A stretch of DNA of 64,000 nt, taken from contig NZ_PTJC01000005.1 in assembly GCF_002934605.1 (NCBI RefSeq), forward strand, positions 1,240,001 through 1,304,000, written 5' to 3'. Shown here piece after piece: positions 16,331 through 25,355 of this stretch. This DNA is from Neolewinella xylanilytica (GTDB lineage: Bacteria; Bacteroidota; Bacteroidia; Chitinophagales; Saprospiraceae). The notes below the pieces were generated by a model. It saw only the letters and a list, made by a program, of their open reading frames with translations, searched no databases and was not told the origin of the DNA. A program made the position numbers and the translations under genes. How positions within the stretch are numbered: the stretch's first letter is position 1; every line of letters begins with the position of its first letter.

Positions 16331-18628
16331 ATGCTAACACATTTACGCAACTGCCTTACGGCGGCTTTCCTTGTCATTGCCTGTACGGCCCCATCCCTGG
16401 CGCAGAATGGGCTGCGGGAATGGGCCGGGCCAAAGCAGGTTTACATCGGCAACATCATCAGCAACGCCCTGCTCGATAACCCCGGCGGTTACGAGGGCGG
16501 ACGCGCCCTTACCAATCTGCGGGCCGAATACAACGTAGTGACCCTGGAGAACGCCATGAAGATGAATGCCGTGCTTCCCGCCAGCCAACCGGCCAACATT
16601 CATGCGCTATCCGTCACCCAACTGCGCAATACCCTGCGCACCGGCCAGGTCGACCGCTTCCTCACCGATCCGAATTTCAGTGGATTCCGGAAGCGGGGGC
16701 ACGCCATGATCTGGTACAGCCAGGCCCCGACGTGGCTCGACAACAACGCCCCAAACTGGACGGCACAGCAAGTTTTTGATTTTTCACGGAAGTACATCCT
16801 GGCGCTCGGCCAGGTCTGCGGTAATGCCATCGACGAATGGGACGTTCTCAACGAGGCAATCTCCGATGAGAGTACGGCACGCTGGCGGACGGGCACCTGG
16901 TACCGGCAGGCGGGCAGCGGGGGTACCACGACCTACGGGCCGGCCACGTACGAGAATTATTTTCGCATGTTGTTCGTGTGGGCCCGCGAGGCCCAGCCCA
17001 ACGCCCGGCTGTTCTACAATGATTACGCGATCGAAACCTTCAATGCCAGCGAGACCTCGAAGAACGGCTTCCTGCGGAGCCGCTTCAAACAGCTGAAGAA
17101 CTGCGGTGCGCCGATCGACGGCATCGGCTTTCAGAGCCACTTCATTGCCGCCCAAATGATTACTGCCCAGGGAGCGGTCAACACCGGATTCATTAACGCC
17201 GTGCAGGCCAGTATGGAAGACCTGGACCAGGCCGGGCTCGAGGTCGCCATCACGGAACTCGACATCCGGATCTGCAACGGCGATCGCTCCGAAGCCTCCC
17301 AGGAACCCGCTTACTACGAATTCGTACGCATGGCCTACGCCCAGCCCAACTGTCGGGAAGTACTGCTCTGGGGGCAGCACGACGAAGTGAGCTGGATCAC
17401 CTTGTCCACTACCGGCTCCTTCGGGCCGTGCCGCGATCCGCTGATCTTCGACAATAGCTTCTACGGAGCCAAGGAAGCCTACCGTGGCGTACGGGGAGCA
17501 ATCCAGTCGCAGCCCAACCGCTCTTCCTACGGGTATCCGCCCCTCAATCCCGGTGCCGGACCAGCGGGCAACTGCAACGGAAGCCCGGGCGGGGGCACCC
17601 CCGCCATCAATACGGTGAGTGCCGGCGACGATGCCGTCCGGGATGCCGACAACGCCCTCACAGTGAATTATACCGCCACCGGCAACCAGGACATCGTGGT
17701 CTATTTCCAACTCGACAGCGACCCGTATACCGTCTACCGGGAAGTGCGGCAGGCCGTCACCGCTGGCACGCGTACCACCCTGCTACAGGTAAACGTGCCG
17801 GCCAACGTGCCAATAGCCGATAATGCCTATCAGTACCAGGTGCTACTGGCCCCCCGCGGCGGCGGCTTCGACAATCGACTGGCCAACCGGGCCGTGACCG
17901 ACGTAGACGTAGTGGCTACCGGCATCGGCAACCTGGACGGTCAGGTATTTCTCCTGCGGAATGTGGCCACCGGTCGCTATCTCGATTCCGATGGTACCCC
18001 CGTCATCTGCGGAACCGGAAGCGTGGGCAGCGATAAGCAGTGGCGGCTGGTGCGCACGGAAGGCGACTACTACAACATCGACAACGTTTTCCCGGACCGC
18101 GGCATCCTAGACACCGACCCCAACGGCGTACTCTTCTGTGGCAGCGATATTGCCCCGAACGACAGCGACGACAAGGAGTGGCTGGCCGTCAGTCTCGGCG
18201 GTAACCGCTTCCGGTTCAACTCCCGCATTAGCGATCGGGGGAACCTATATAACCTTCCGGACGACTCCGCCGGGTACGCCGATGCGACGGATGCCCGGGC
18301 GCAGTGGGAGCTCCTGCCCGTGAGCGCCGCCCAGGCCGCCGCCCCGGCCCCAGCCGGCAATCGGTCACCAACCGCCGCTGCCTACCTCACCGACCTGACG
18401 CTTTATCCCAATCCCACCAGTAGCGAACTGTGGATGGCCGGACTACCGGACGGCCGCTACACCCTAAGCGTCCTGGATGCCACCGGACGGCAGTTGCTTC
18501 GGCGGGTAGAGTCGGTCACCGGCGGGCAAAGTCACCTCGACGTGACTACCCTTCCGGCCGGGCTTTATCTGTTGCATGTCCGCGGTGACTCCAACCGCCA
18601 GGTTTCCCGCCGATTCCGCAAGGATTAG
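16331..18628 (+). CDS. Endo-1,4-beta-xylanase (GH10) with ricin-like domain and T9SS sorting signal
   Basis: A 765-residue secreted enzyme. After the signal peptide (cleavage near SLAQN) comes a GH10 barrel with the acid/base Glu175 in WDVLNEA and the nucleophile Glu309 in ITELDIR, plus GHAMIWYSQ and GIGFQSHF. A Gly/Pro linker leads to a beta-sandwich (about 420-530), then a ricin-type trefoil-like stretch (FLLRNVATGRYLDSDG, KQWRLV, KEWLAV). The last about 80 residues (LYPNPTSSELWM... to RRFRKD) are a type A C-terminal sorting domain for type IX secretion. It acts outside the cell on xylan. An intrinsic terminator follows. Confidence 0.93.
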   Translation: MLTHLRNCLTAAFLVIACTAPSLAQNGLREWAGPKQVYIGNIISNALLDNPGGYEGGRALTNLRAEYNVVTLENAMKMNAVLPASQPANIHALSVTQLRNTLRTGQVDRFLTDPNFSGFRKRGHAMIWYSQAPTWLDNNAPNWTAQQVFDFSRKYILALGQVCGNAIDEWDVLNEAISDESTARWRTGTWYRQAGSGGTTTYGPATYENYFRMLFVWAREAQPNARLFYNDYAIETFNASETSKNGFLRSRFKQLKNCGAPIDGIGFQSHFIAAQMITAQGAVNTGFINAVQASMEDLDQAGLEVAITELDIRICNGDRSEASQEPAYYEFVRMAYAQPNCREVLLWGQHDEVSWITLSTTGSFGPCRDPLIFDNSFYGAKEAYRGVRGAIQSQPNRSSYGYPPLNPGAGPAGNCNGSPGGGTPAINTVSAGDDAVRDADNALTVNYTATGNQDIVVYFQLDSDPYTVYREVRQAVTAGTRTTLLQVNVPANVPIADNAYQYQVLLAPRGGGFDNRLANRAVTDVDVVATGIGNLDGQVFLLRNVATGRYLDSDGTPVICGTGSVGSDKQWRLVRTEGDYYNIDNVFPDRGILDTDPNGVLFCGSDIAPNDSDDKEWLAVSLGGNRFRFNSRISDRGNLYNLPDDSAGYADATDARAQWELLPVSAAQAAAPAPAGNRSPTAAAYLTDLTLYPNPTSSELWMAGLPDGRYTLSVLDATGRQLLRRVESVTGGQSHLDVTTLPAGLYLLHVRGDSNRQVSRRFRKD

Positions 18629-18651
18629 TTCCTATTTCTCGTTCATCTACA

Positions 18652-18685
18652 GCCCCCCGGTACTTGCCGGGGGGCTTTTCCTTTT
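18652..18685 (+). terminator. Intrinsic terminator after the xylanase gene
   Basis: GCCCCCCGG-TACTTG-CCGGGGGGC forms a perfect 9-bp GC stem with a 6-nt loop, followed by TTTTCCTTTT. It starts 24 bases after the stop codon. Confidence 0.9.
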
Positions 18686-18759
18686 ACCACCCGGAAGGGG
18701 GCGCCGGTTCCGAATGGGAATGGGGTAGTAAGCAACGAACGGTCGCAGTTGGCTATCTT

Positions 18760-18776
18760 CCCGCGCTCCGGCGCAA
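18760..18776. repeat. Dispersed GC-rich repeat, reverse copy
   Basis: CCCGCGCTCCGGCGCAA is the reverse complement of the core of the element at 5496-5515. It overlaps the leader of the monooxygenase gene and follows a TATCTTC box at 18754, the same neighbour arrangement as at 5517 but inverted. Confidence 0.5.
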
Positions 18777-18784
18777 AAAAAACC

Positions 18785-20284
18785 ATGCCACTACCGCCCG
18801 AAACACACGACGTCACCATCGTAGGCGCCGGCCTCGCCGGTATCGGCACCGCCTACTGGCTGCAAAAAAAGTGCCCCCAGAAAAGCTTCACCATCCTGGA
18901 AGCCCGCGACAACATGGGCGGCACCTGGGACCTCTTCCGCTACCCGGGCATCCGCTCCGATTCCGACATGTTCACCTTCGGCTACCGCTTCCAGCCGTGG
19001 CAGGAGCCGAAGTCGCTGAGCTCCGGCGCGCAGATTCTGGACTATCTACGGGATACGGCCGGGCAACACGGAATTGACGACAAGATCCGCTACGGCCACC
19101 GGGTGACGGCGGCGGACTGGAAGGGCGACAAAGCGGAATGGACGCTGACGATCGACCGGGAAGGCGAGGAAATTCAGTTGCGCACCCGCTTTCTCTACCT
19201 CTGCACCGGCTACTACAGCTACGAAGAGGCCCACCGCCCGCAATTCCCCGGCGAGGAAAGCTTTGCCGGGCGGATCGTCCATCCCCAGTTCTGGCCGGAT
19301 GACCTCGACTATACGGACCAACGCGTCGTGGTGGTTGGCAGCGGGGCCACCGCCGTCACCCTCGTGCCCGCCCTCGCAGAGCGCGCCGCCCACGTGACCA
19401 TGCTGCAGCGGTCACCGACCCACATCATGACGCTGCCGAACCGCAGCGCGCTCTACGTGGGCCTGAAAAAAGTGCTGCCGCAGCGGTGGGCGTACCGGCT
19501 GACGCGCTGGGTCAATCTCGGCGGCGGGATGCTGCTCTATGGACTGTCGCGAGCCTTCCCGAAGCGGATCGCGGATTTCATCCGGAAGGGGGTGGCCCGG
19601 CAGGTCGGTCCGGAGATCGATGTGGACCAACACTTCCGCCCGAGCTACGACCCCTGGGACCAGCGGCTCTGCCTGGTGCCCGACGGCGATCTCTTCCGCG
19701 CGCTAAGGGAAAAGCAGGCTAGGGTGCTGACGGACGCCATCGACCGCTTTACCAACCGCGGGCTGCTACTGGCCTCCGGGAAGGAAGTACCGGCCGACCT
19801 GGTCGTGCTGGCCACGGGCCTAAAAGTAAACCTGCTCGGCGGCGCGGCAATCAGCTTGAACGGCCGGCGCGTCCGCAGCGCCGACATCATGCTATACAAA
19901 GGGATGCTTCCCAGCGGGCTGCCGAACGTGGCCATCGCCTTCGGCTACACCAATGCTTCCTGGACCCTGAAGACCGACCTCACCGCCAACTACGTCTGCA
20001 AACTGCTGAACTACCTGGATCGCAAGGGCTACGCTACCGTCGTGCCGAAGCGGGAAACCGACGTGGCGGAGGAACCCTTTCTCGACTTCAGCGCCGGCTA
20101 CATCAAACGGGCGGCGGACGTAATGCCCAAGCAGGGATCGCGCCGGCCGTGGCGGGTGTACCAGAATTACGCCATGGACGCCCTGATCACCCGCTTCGGC
20201 CGCATCGACGACGGGGTACTGGAATTGGGGCGCCGGAGCGCCGGAACAACGCCGGCCAACGAACCGGACGCCGGCCCCGTCTAA
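18785..20284 (+). CDS. Flavin-dependent monooxygenase, Baeyer-Villiger type
   Basis: A 499-residue FAD/NADPH enzyme. The FAD loop GAGLAG is at residues 14-19, GGTWDLFRYPGIRSD follows, and FAGRIVHPQFWPD (Phe160, Gly162, His166, Trp170) fits the type I Baeyer-Villiger fingerprint FxGxxxHxxxW(P/D). A second dinucleotide loop, VVGSGATAV, follows at about 183-191. It oxygenates a ketone or an N/S-containing compound; the substrate is unknown. The ATG at 18785 is preferred over an upstream TTG. The C-terminal coding end contains a relative of the GC-rich repeat (20226-20248). The lipoprotein gene follows after 23 bp, so they may be co-transcribed. Confidence 0.9.
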   Translation: MPLPPETHDVTIVGAGLAGIGTAYWLQKKCPQKSFTILEARDNMGGTWDLFRYPGIRSDSDMFTFGYRFQPWQEPKSLSSGAQILDYLRDTAGQHGIDDKIRYGHRVTAADWKGDKAEWTLTIDREGEEIQLRTRFLYLCTGYYSYEEAHRPQFPGEESFAGRIVHPQFWPDDLDYTDQRVVVVGSGATAVTLVPALAERAAHVTMLQRSPTHIMTLPNRSALYVGLKKVLPQRWAYRLTRWVNLGGGMLLYGLSRAFPKRIADFIRKGVARQVGPEIDVDQHFRPSYDPWDQRLCLVPDGDLFRALREKQARVLTDAIDRFTNRGLLLASGKEVPADLVVLATGLKVNLLGGAAISLNGRRVRSADIMLYKGMLPSGLPNVAIAFGYTNASWTLKTDLTANYVCKLLNYLDRKGYATVVPKRETDVAEEPFLDFSAGYIKRAADVMPKQGSRRPWRVYQNYAMDALITRFGRIDDGVLELGRRSAGTTPANEPDAGPV

Positions 20285-20307
20285 CGCGCCATATCCCCGT
20301 CAATACC

Positions 20308-20961
20308 ATGAAGTACCTGCTCTTGCTGCTGCCCCTACTCCTCTTCGGCTGCGATCTCCGCGACCCGTCCCAGGGACCGGTAACCACGGAAATCCGGAAG
20401 GGTAGCCGCTGGACCCTGCGGACCGGCAGCTCCCCGGAGGAGGTGTACGCCCAGTTGCAGGCGCTGGGGCGGGAGAAGGCTCTCGATCGGGTGGGAGTGG
20501 TGGGCCGGATGCCCGCGGCCCGTCCGGCGGAACTGAAGAGCGACCTGGCGCTGTACGATTTCCTCACCCTGGAGACGTCCACCGGCCGCACCGAGCGGGT
20601 CGTCTTCCGCCTGGGGGAAGCGGCGGTCGTGGCGATCGAAGCGGGGGGTGCCCTGCCGGATTCGGTGGGGCGGTGGCCGGCGGAAAACTCCATCTTCGTG
20701 GGCGACCCGCTGGAGGTGCTGCCGGAGAAACTGCGGTTGATCTACCAGCAGCCGGAATACGCCGGTTACGTGCTGTCGTTGCCAGACAAGCCGCTCCGCC
20801 GCGCGTACGATCCCGGGATGGCGGAATTTTCGGAATGGGCCTTCACTTTCGAAGAGGGGGCGGCCGAGTTTACGGATCGCTTTTCCGTTCGCTTGTACTT
20901 CGAGGGGACCGGGCTGGAGACGATCCGGGTCACCCACCAGCGCTTCGAGACGGTGAACTAG
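20308..20961 (+). CDS. Hypothetical lipoprotein
   Basis: A 217-residue protein starting MKYLLLLLPLLLFGCD, with a lipobox cysteine at residue 15. I recognise no family. The mature part is mixed alpha/beta with charged segments and no obvious catalytic motif. Its start lies 23 bp after the monooxygenase stop, which suggests co-transcription. The frame extends upstream into the monooxygenase gene but only the ATG at 20308 gives an export signal. Confidence 0.7.
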   Translation: MKYLLLLLPLLLFGCDLRDPSQGPVTTEIRKGSRWTLRTGSSPEEVYAQLQALGREKALDRVGVVGRMPAARPAELKSDLALYDFLTLETSTGRTERVVFRLGEAAVVAIEAGGALPDSVGRWPAENSIFVGDPLEVLPEKLRLIYQQPEYAGYVLSLPDKPLRRAYDPGMAEFSEWAFTFEEGAAEFTDRFSVRLYFEGTGLETIRVTHQRFETVN

Positions 20962-21056
20962 GGAAGAATGCCGAAAAGGCGCATGCATTTATCGACGGGG
21001 CCATACTAGACCGGCGATTTGCGTTCGTTAGCGCTGGCAGCCAACTGTACTGAACC

Positions 21057-21428
21057 ATGCAATGCATTTCCAAGTCTATCCGCACCTTCATCGGCGCGCG
21101 CGACTACGGTGAATCCCGGCGGTTTTATGCCCGTCTGGGGTTCGAAGAGGTCATCATCGACCGCAAGATGAGCTACTTCAAGGTGCGGGGTAGCCTCGGT
21201 TTTTACCTGCAGGACTACTACGAAAAGAGCTGGGTGGAAAACACCATGCTGCTATTGGAGGTCGAGAACTTCGACAACTGCTACCGCGAACTGATGGCGC
21301 TGGACCTGCCGAAAGACTACCCCGGGGTACGCTTTTCGGAAGTGAGGCGGGAGGATTGGGGCCGCGAGCTGCACATGCACGACCCGGCGGGGGTGCTGTG
21401 GCACTTCGCGGAGTTCCGCACCAATTGA
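21057..21428 (+). CDS. VOC-superfamily (glyoxalase/bleomycin-resistance fold) protein
   Basis: A 123-residue single VOC unit: two beta-alpha-beta-beta-beta modules with FIGARDYGESRRFYARLGFEEV at the start, FYLQDYY in the middle and HMHDPAGVLWHFAEF at the end. Family members bind a metal and act on small electrophiles or bind toxins. The metal ligands are not the full glyoxalase I set, so no reaction is proposed. Confidence 0.85.
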   Translation: MQCISKSIRTFIGARDYGESRRFYARLGFEEVIIDRKMSYFKVRGSLGFYLQDYYEKSWVENTMLLLEVENFDNCYRELMALDLPKDYPGVRFSEVRREDWGRELHMHDPAGVLWHFAEFRTN

Positions 21429-21454
21429 CGGACCGGCCCTAGCGGGTTTTTTTC

Positions 21455-21461
21455 TACCTTG
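21455..21461 (+). promoter_or_regulatory. Candidate -7 box before the second isomerase gene
   Basis: TACCTTG follows a T-rich run and lies only 6 bases before the ATG at 21468, which would give a nearly leaderless transcript. The match to TAnnTTTG is partial. Confidence 0.22.
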
Positions 21462-21467
21462 ATTGGT

Positions 21468-22331
21468 ATGAAAATGACCTGCCTCACGTTCGCCGCGCTG
21501 CTGCTGTCCCCCTTCCTGTCGGCCCAGGAAGCACCTACTATACCGGCCATCGGGATCGTCCAGGATTCCCTCGAAAACGACGCCGTCATCACCGCGGCCG
21601 GCTACGGCTACCTGACGGCGAGCACCCAGTTGCTACTCTCCCCGCGGAACGTCTCGGAGGCGGAATTTCAGGCCCTGCTTCCGGGCATCCGGGCGCTGGA
21701 AGTACCCCTGTACGCTACGAATCTTTTCCTTCCCGGCGAGCTGAAGGTGGTCGGTCCGGACGTGGACGAGGCCGCCGTAATCGGCTACGTAGACACGGTA
21801 TTGCGGCGAGCGCAGGAGGCGGGGCTAACCCTGATCACCTGGGGAAGCTGCGGGTCCCGGTCCTTGCCCGACGGCTTCAGTAGGATCGAGGCTGCCGCCC
21901 AGTTCGTGTACATGGGCAAGCGGGTTGCGGAGGTAGCCGAGCGCTACGACATGATCCTCGCCTTGGAAAACCTCAATACTACCGAGTGTAACTTCATTAC
22001 CACCCTGCGGGAGGCACTGGAGGTCGTCCGGGCCGTCGACCACCCGAATTTTCGCCTCTGCGTAGACATCTACCACATGCTGATGAACGGGGAGCCGGCG
22101 TCGGATATTCGTGGGGTAGGCCCCTATGCCGTGTACAGCGAGATCGCCGAGCGGGAGCATCGGGCACCACCGGGCGTTGCGGGGGATGACTTTACCCCCT
22201 ACCTGCGGGCGCTGAAAGCCGAAGGCTATACCGGAAATATCCACATCGAGGCACGGTGGGGCGAAGTCGGCGAGCAGGGGAAGCCGGCTTACGAGGAGAT
22301 GATGCGGCAGGTACGGGAGGCGTACGAATGA
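21468..22331 (+). CDS. Secreted sugar isomerase/epimerase-like TIM-barrel protein
   Basis: A 287-residue exported protein (signal peptide to about FLSAQE) of the AP-endonuclease-2/xylose-isomerase superfamily. Typical barrel segments are LALENLNTTECNF, FRLCVDIYHMLMNGEP and GNIHIEARWGE, with Glu, Asp, His and Glu in metal-ligand positions. It is distinct from the lipoprotein member at 14994, showing two exported enzymes of this fold in the region. It probably serves sugar processing in the periplasm; the substrate is unknown. ATG 21468 is chosen over a TTG at 21459. Confidence 0.83.
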   Translation: MKMTCLTFAALLLSPFLSAQEAPTIPAIGIVQDSLENDAVITAAGYGYLTASTQLLLSPRNVSEAEFQALLPGIRALEVPLYATNLFLPGELKVVGPDVDEAAVIGYVDTVLRRAQEAGLTLITWGSCGSRSLPDGFSRIEAAAQFVYMGKRVAEVAERYDMILALENLNTTECNFITTLREALEVVRAVDHPNFRLCVDIYHMLMNGEPASDIRGVGPYAVYSEIAEREHRAPPGVAGDDFTPYLRALKAEGYTGNIHIEARWGEVGEQGKPAYEEMMRQVREAYE

Positions 22332-22370
22332 TGCGGTGGCTTTTCGGACCGACCCATCGTTGACGTGCGG

Positions 22371-22411
22371 AAAAAAAGATCCCGGACGCTGACTACTTCA
22401 GCGTCCGGGAT
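22371..22411 (-). terminator. Intrinsic terminator of the tetR-MDR-ADH-DJ-1 operon
   Basis: Read on the minus strand, a perfect 14-bp stem (arms 22398-22411 and 22379-22392, sequence ATCCCGGACGCTGA in one arm) with a 5-nt loop is followed by a run of seven T. It lies 32 bases after the stop of the DJ-1-family gene. The stem could also stop transcription from the left-hand gene. Confidence 0.92.
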
Positions 22412-22442
22412 GGTAATTCGGTTGCGGCAAGGTTTTCGACAC

Positions 22443-23120
22443 CTACCGCAGGGCCGCATACAACCGCTCGGCGACTTCCTGCGAACTGGCCGGGTTCTGG
22501 CCGGTGATCAGGTTGCCGTCGGTTTGCGCGTGGACGCTCCAGTCGGCCGCTTTGGAGTACTGACCGCCGTGGCCCTTCAGCATATCCTCCACCAGGAAGG
22601 GCACGACCTCCGTGAGGCCGACCGCTGCTTCTTCACTGTTGGTGAAACCGGAGACCTTCTTACCCTTCACCAGCGGCTCGCCCGCGGCATTTTTCACGTT
22701 TTTCAGTGCCGCCGGGGCGTGGCAGACGAAGGCGATGGGTTTTTGCTGGGCGTTAAACTGCTCGATGAGCGCGATGGAGGTTTTGTCTTCCGACAGGTCC
22801 CACAGCGGGCCGTGGCCGCCGGGGTAGAAGACCGCGTCGAAATCGTCGGCGGAAACCTCACTCAGCTTCTTCGTGGTGGCGATCACCCGTTGGGCTTGGT
22901 CGTCTTGTTTAAAGCGCTTGGTATCCTCGGTCTGGGCATCTTCCGTGTCGCTGCTGGGATCGATGGGGGCCTGTCCCCCCTTCGGGGTAGCTACGGTGAT
23001 CTGCGCCCCCTTATCGAGTAGGGTATAGTAGGGCGCAGCAAATTCCTCGATCCAGAAACCGGTCTTTTTGCCGGTGTCGCCCAACTTGTCGTGGGAGGTC
23101 AGTACGAATAGAATGTTCAT
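22443..23120 (-). CDS. DJ-1/PfpI superfamily protein, Hsp31/glyoxalase III-like
   Basis: A 225-residue class I glutamine-amidotransferase-like protein. The nucleophile elbow is AFVCHAPAAL (Cys133, His134) and the conserved glutamate is in FWIEEFAAPY near residue 25. Length and the segment FYPGGHGPLWDL place it with the Hsp31-like group, whose members act as methylglyoxal-detoxifying glyoxalase III and as chaperones. It is the last gene of a four-gene operon, 51 bp after the alcohol dehydrogenase, and is followed by a strong terminator. Confidence 0.9.
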   Translation of the reverse strand: MNILFVLTSHDKLGDTGKKTGFWIEEFAAPYYTLLDKGAQITVATPKGGQAPIDPSSDTEDAQTEDTKRFKQDDQAQRVIATTKKLSEVSADDFDAVFYPGGHGPLWDLSEDKTSIALIEQFNAQQKPIAFVCHAPAALKNVKNAAGEPLVKGKKVSGFTNSEEAAVGLTEVVPFLVEDMLKGHGGQYSKAADWSVHAQTDGNLITGQNPASSQEVAERLYAALR

Positions 23121-23171
23121 AATAGATTTTTTTACGGTTTGGTATTGGTGGCCGGGGACATTCCGTGCCGA

Positions 23172-24332
23172 TCAGTAGGCCATCTTGACGATCTGTTCGG
23201 CGTCGGAGGGAGTAAGGCTGCGGTGTTCGCCGAGGCCTTTCCAGCCGCGTTCGGTGAAGCGACGGGCGACCTCCTCGCCGGTACCCTCGTAGTCGTCGGT
23301 GTAGTCCGATAACTTGGTATCGATACCGAGCTGGTGGAAGAAGTCTTCCGTGCGGACAATGGCCGCGCGGGCCCGTTCCTCCGTAGATCCTTCGGTGATG
23401 TTCCAGACCCGCTCGCCGTACTGGGCCAGCTTCTCGCGCTTGGCTTCGAAATTATACGTGTAATGACTCGGCGCGACGATGGCCAGGGTGCGCGCGTGGT
23501 CGATGCCGTAGAGCGCGGTGAGCTCGTGGCCCATGGCGTGGACGGCCCAGTCGGTGGGTACGCCCTTCGAAATAAGGCCGTTAAGGGCCATCGTGCAGCT
23601 CCACATGAAATTCGATGCGGCGGTGTAATCGGTGGGGTCTTCCAGCACCTTTGGAGCTACCTCGATGAGGGTCTGGAGGATGCTTTCCGCCAGCCGGTCC
23701 TGCAGCAGGGCGCCGGTGGGGTAGGTCATGTACTGCTCGAGCACGTGGGTGAAGGCATCCGTGATCCCGTTGGCCAGTTGCCGTTGCGGAATGGAGTGGA
23801 TGACCTCGGGGTCGAGAATGGAGAAGACGGGAAACAACCCCGGCCCGCCCATGGCGAGTTTCTCCTTGGTTTCGGCGCGGGTGATGACGGAACCCGAGTT
23901 CATTTCCGAGCCCGTGGCCGGCAGGGTCAGGACGGTAGCGAAGGGCAGCCCTTCCTTGACGGAGATGTTATCGGTGAGGATCTTCCAGGGGTCGTCGCCG
24001 GTGTAGCGGGCGGCGGCGGAGAGAAACTTCGCGCCGTCAATCACCGATCCGCCGCCGACGGCGAGGATGTACGTGATGTCCAGCTCCCTTATGACCTTTA
24101 GCGCCTCCATGAGTTTGGCGTATTCCGGGTTAGCGGGGATACCCCCGAACTCGACGACCTTCCGGTCGCCCAGGGTGGCGGTCACCTGCTCGTAAATGCC
24201 GTTGCGCTTGATGCTGCCGCCGCCGTAGAGGAGTAGGATGTTGGCATCCCGGGGGAGTTCCTTGTCGAGACTGGCGATCTGTCCTTTGCCGAACAGGATC
24301 TTGGTGGGGTTCTGATATTGAAAGTTATTCAT
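23172..24332 (-). CDS. Iron-containing alcohol dehydrogenase, YqhD/BDH-like
   Basis: A 386-residue class III dehydrogenase with the NAD(P) motif GGGSVID (93-99) and metal ligands Asp192, His196, His265 and His279, the same spacing as E. coli YqhD shifted by two residues. YqhD-type enzymes reduce reactive short aldehydes with NADPH. The gene starts 4 bp after the stop of the MDR reductase and precedes a DJ-1 gene, which fits aldehyde and glyoxal detoxification. Confidence 0.92.
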   Translation of the reverse strand: MNNFQYQNPTKILFGKGQIASLDKELPRDANILLLYGGGSIKRNGIYEQVTATLGDRKVVEFGGIPANPEYAKLMEALKVIRELDITYILAVGGGSVIDGAKFLSAAARYTGDDPWKILTDNISVKEGLPFATVLTLPATGSEMNSGSVITRAETKEKLAMGGPGLFPVFSILDPEVIHSIPQRQLANGITDAFTHVLEQYMTYPTGALLQDRLAESILQTLIEVAPKVLEDPTDYTAASNFMWSCTMALNGLISKGVPTDWAVHAMGHELTALYGIDHARTLAIVAPSHYTYNFEAKREKLAQYGERVWNITEGSTEERARAAIVRTEDFFHQLGIDTKLSDYTDDYEGTGEEVARRFTERGWKGLGEHRSLTPSDAEQIVKMAY

Positions 24333-24336
24333 GTCC

Positions 24337-25344
24337 TTATTTTTTTACGTTGACGACCATCTTGCCGGTGTTCTTCCCGTCGAAGAGGTCGAGAAAGGCC
24401 TGGGGAATGGTGTCGAATCCTTCCCGGACGGTTTCCTTATGGGTGATTTTGCCCTCCTGCAGCCACTGCGCGAGTTGCCGGACGCCGTCGGGGAACTTGT
24501 CGGCGTAGTTCGATACGATGAAGCCCTGCATCAGGGCGCTGTTCTTCACCAGGAAGGGACGTACGCTGACACTTCTGGGCAGTTCCTTGCTGTTGTAGAC
24601 CGCGATGGCCCCGCAGTTGATGGTGCGGGAAAATTTGTTGATGTGGAACAGCACGGCGTCGGAGATGTCGCCGCCGACGTTGTCGAAGTACACGTCGACC
24701 CCGTCGGGACAGGCGGCGCCGATGGCCGCGGACATATCCTCGGTCGTGTTATAGTTGATACCGGCGTCGAAGCCAAATTCGGAGGTCAGCATATCGACCT
24801 TTTCGTCGGTGCCGGCGATGCCGACTACCCGTAGACCGAGAATCTTGCCGATCTGGCCGACCACGCTGCCTACGGCCCCGGCGGCACCGGATACGACGAG
24901 GGTTTCACCGGACTTGGGTTTGCCGATTTCGGTGAGTCCGAGGTAGGCGGTTAGGCCAGTCATGCCCAGCACGCCCAGGTAAGCGGACAGCGGGGCTTTA
25001 CCGGGGTCTACTTGCTGTAGGCCCTTGGCTTTGGCGACCTGCCGTTCCTTCCACTCCAACGAACCGGAAACGTAGTCCCCCTTTTGGAAGCGATCACTTT
25101 TCGATTCGATCACTTCGGCGATGATGCCGGAAGAAATAGGTTTCCCCACTTCGAACGGAGGGACGTAGGAGGGGGCGTCGCTCATCCGTCCCCGTAGGTA
25201 CGGATCGACGGAAACGTAGACGCTCCGCAGGAGCACCTCTCCGTCGCCGGGGGTGCCGATTTCCGTGGTGGTCAGGTCAAAATTTGCCAGCGTCGGCTTA
25301 CCCGAGGGACGGCTCTTCAGGAGGATGGTTTGGTTGTCAGGCAT
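24337..25344 (-). CDS. NADP-dependent alkenal/quinone reductase (MDR superfamily)
   Basis: A 335-residue zinc-free medium-chain reductase of the prostaglandin/leukotriene/curcumin reductase type: SVDPYLRGRM near residue 46, the cofactor loop SGAAGAVGS at about 152-160, and DVYFDNVGG. Such enzymes saturate alpha,beta-unsaturated carbonyls. The start at 25344 (MPDNQTILLKSRP) is the family start; the frame running upstream overlaps tetR and is spurious. The gene begins 11 bp after tetR and ends 4 bp before the alcohol dehydrogenase. Confidence 0.9.
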   Translation of the reverse strand: MPDNQTILLKSRPSGKPTLANFDLTTTEIGTPGDGEVLLRSVYVSVDPYLRGRMSDAPSYVPPFEVGKPISSGIIAEVIESKSDRFQKGDYVSGSLEWKERQVAKAKGLQQVDPGKAPLSAYLGVLGMTGLTAYLGLTEIGKPKSGETLVVSGAAGAVGSVVGQIGKILGLRVVGIAGTDEKVDMLTSEFGFDAGINYNTTEDMSAAIGAACPDGVDVYFDNVGGDISDAVLFHINKFSRTINCGAIAVYNSKELPRSVSVRPFLVKNSALMQGFIVSNYADKFPDGVRQLAQWLQEGKITHKETVREGFDTIPQAFLDLFDGKNTGKMVVNVKK

Positions 25345-25355
25345 GATGGATATGT

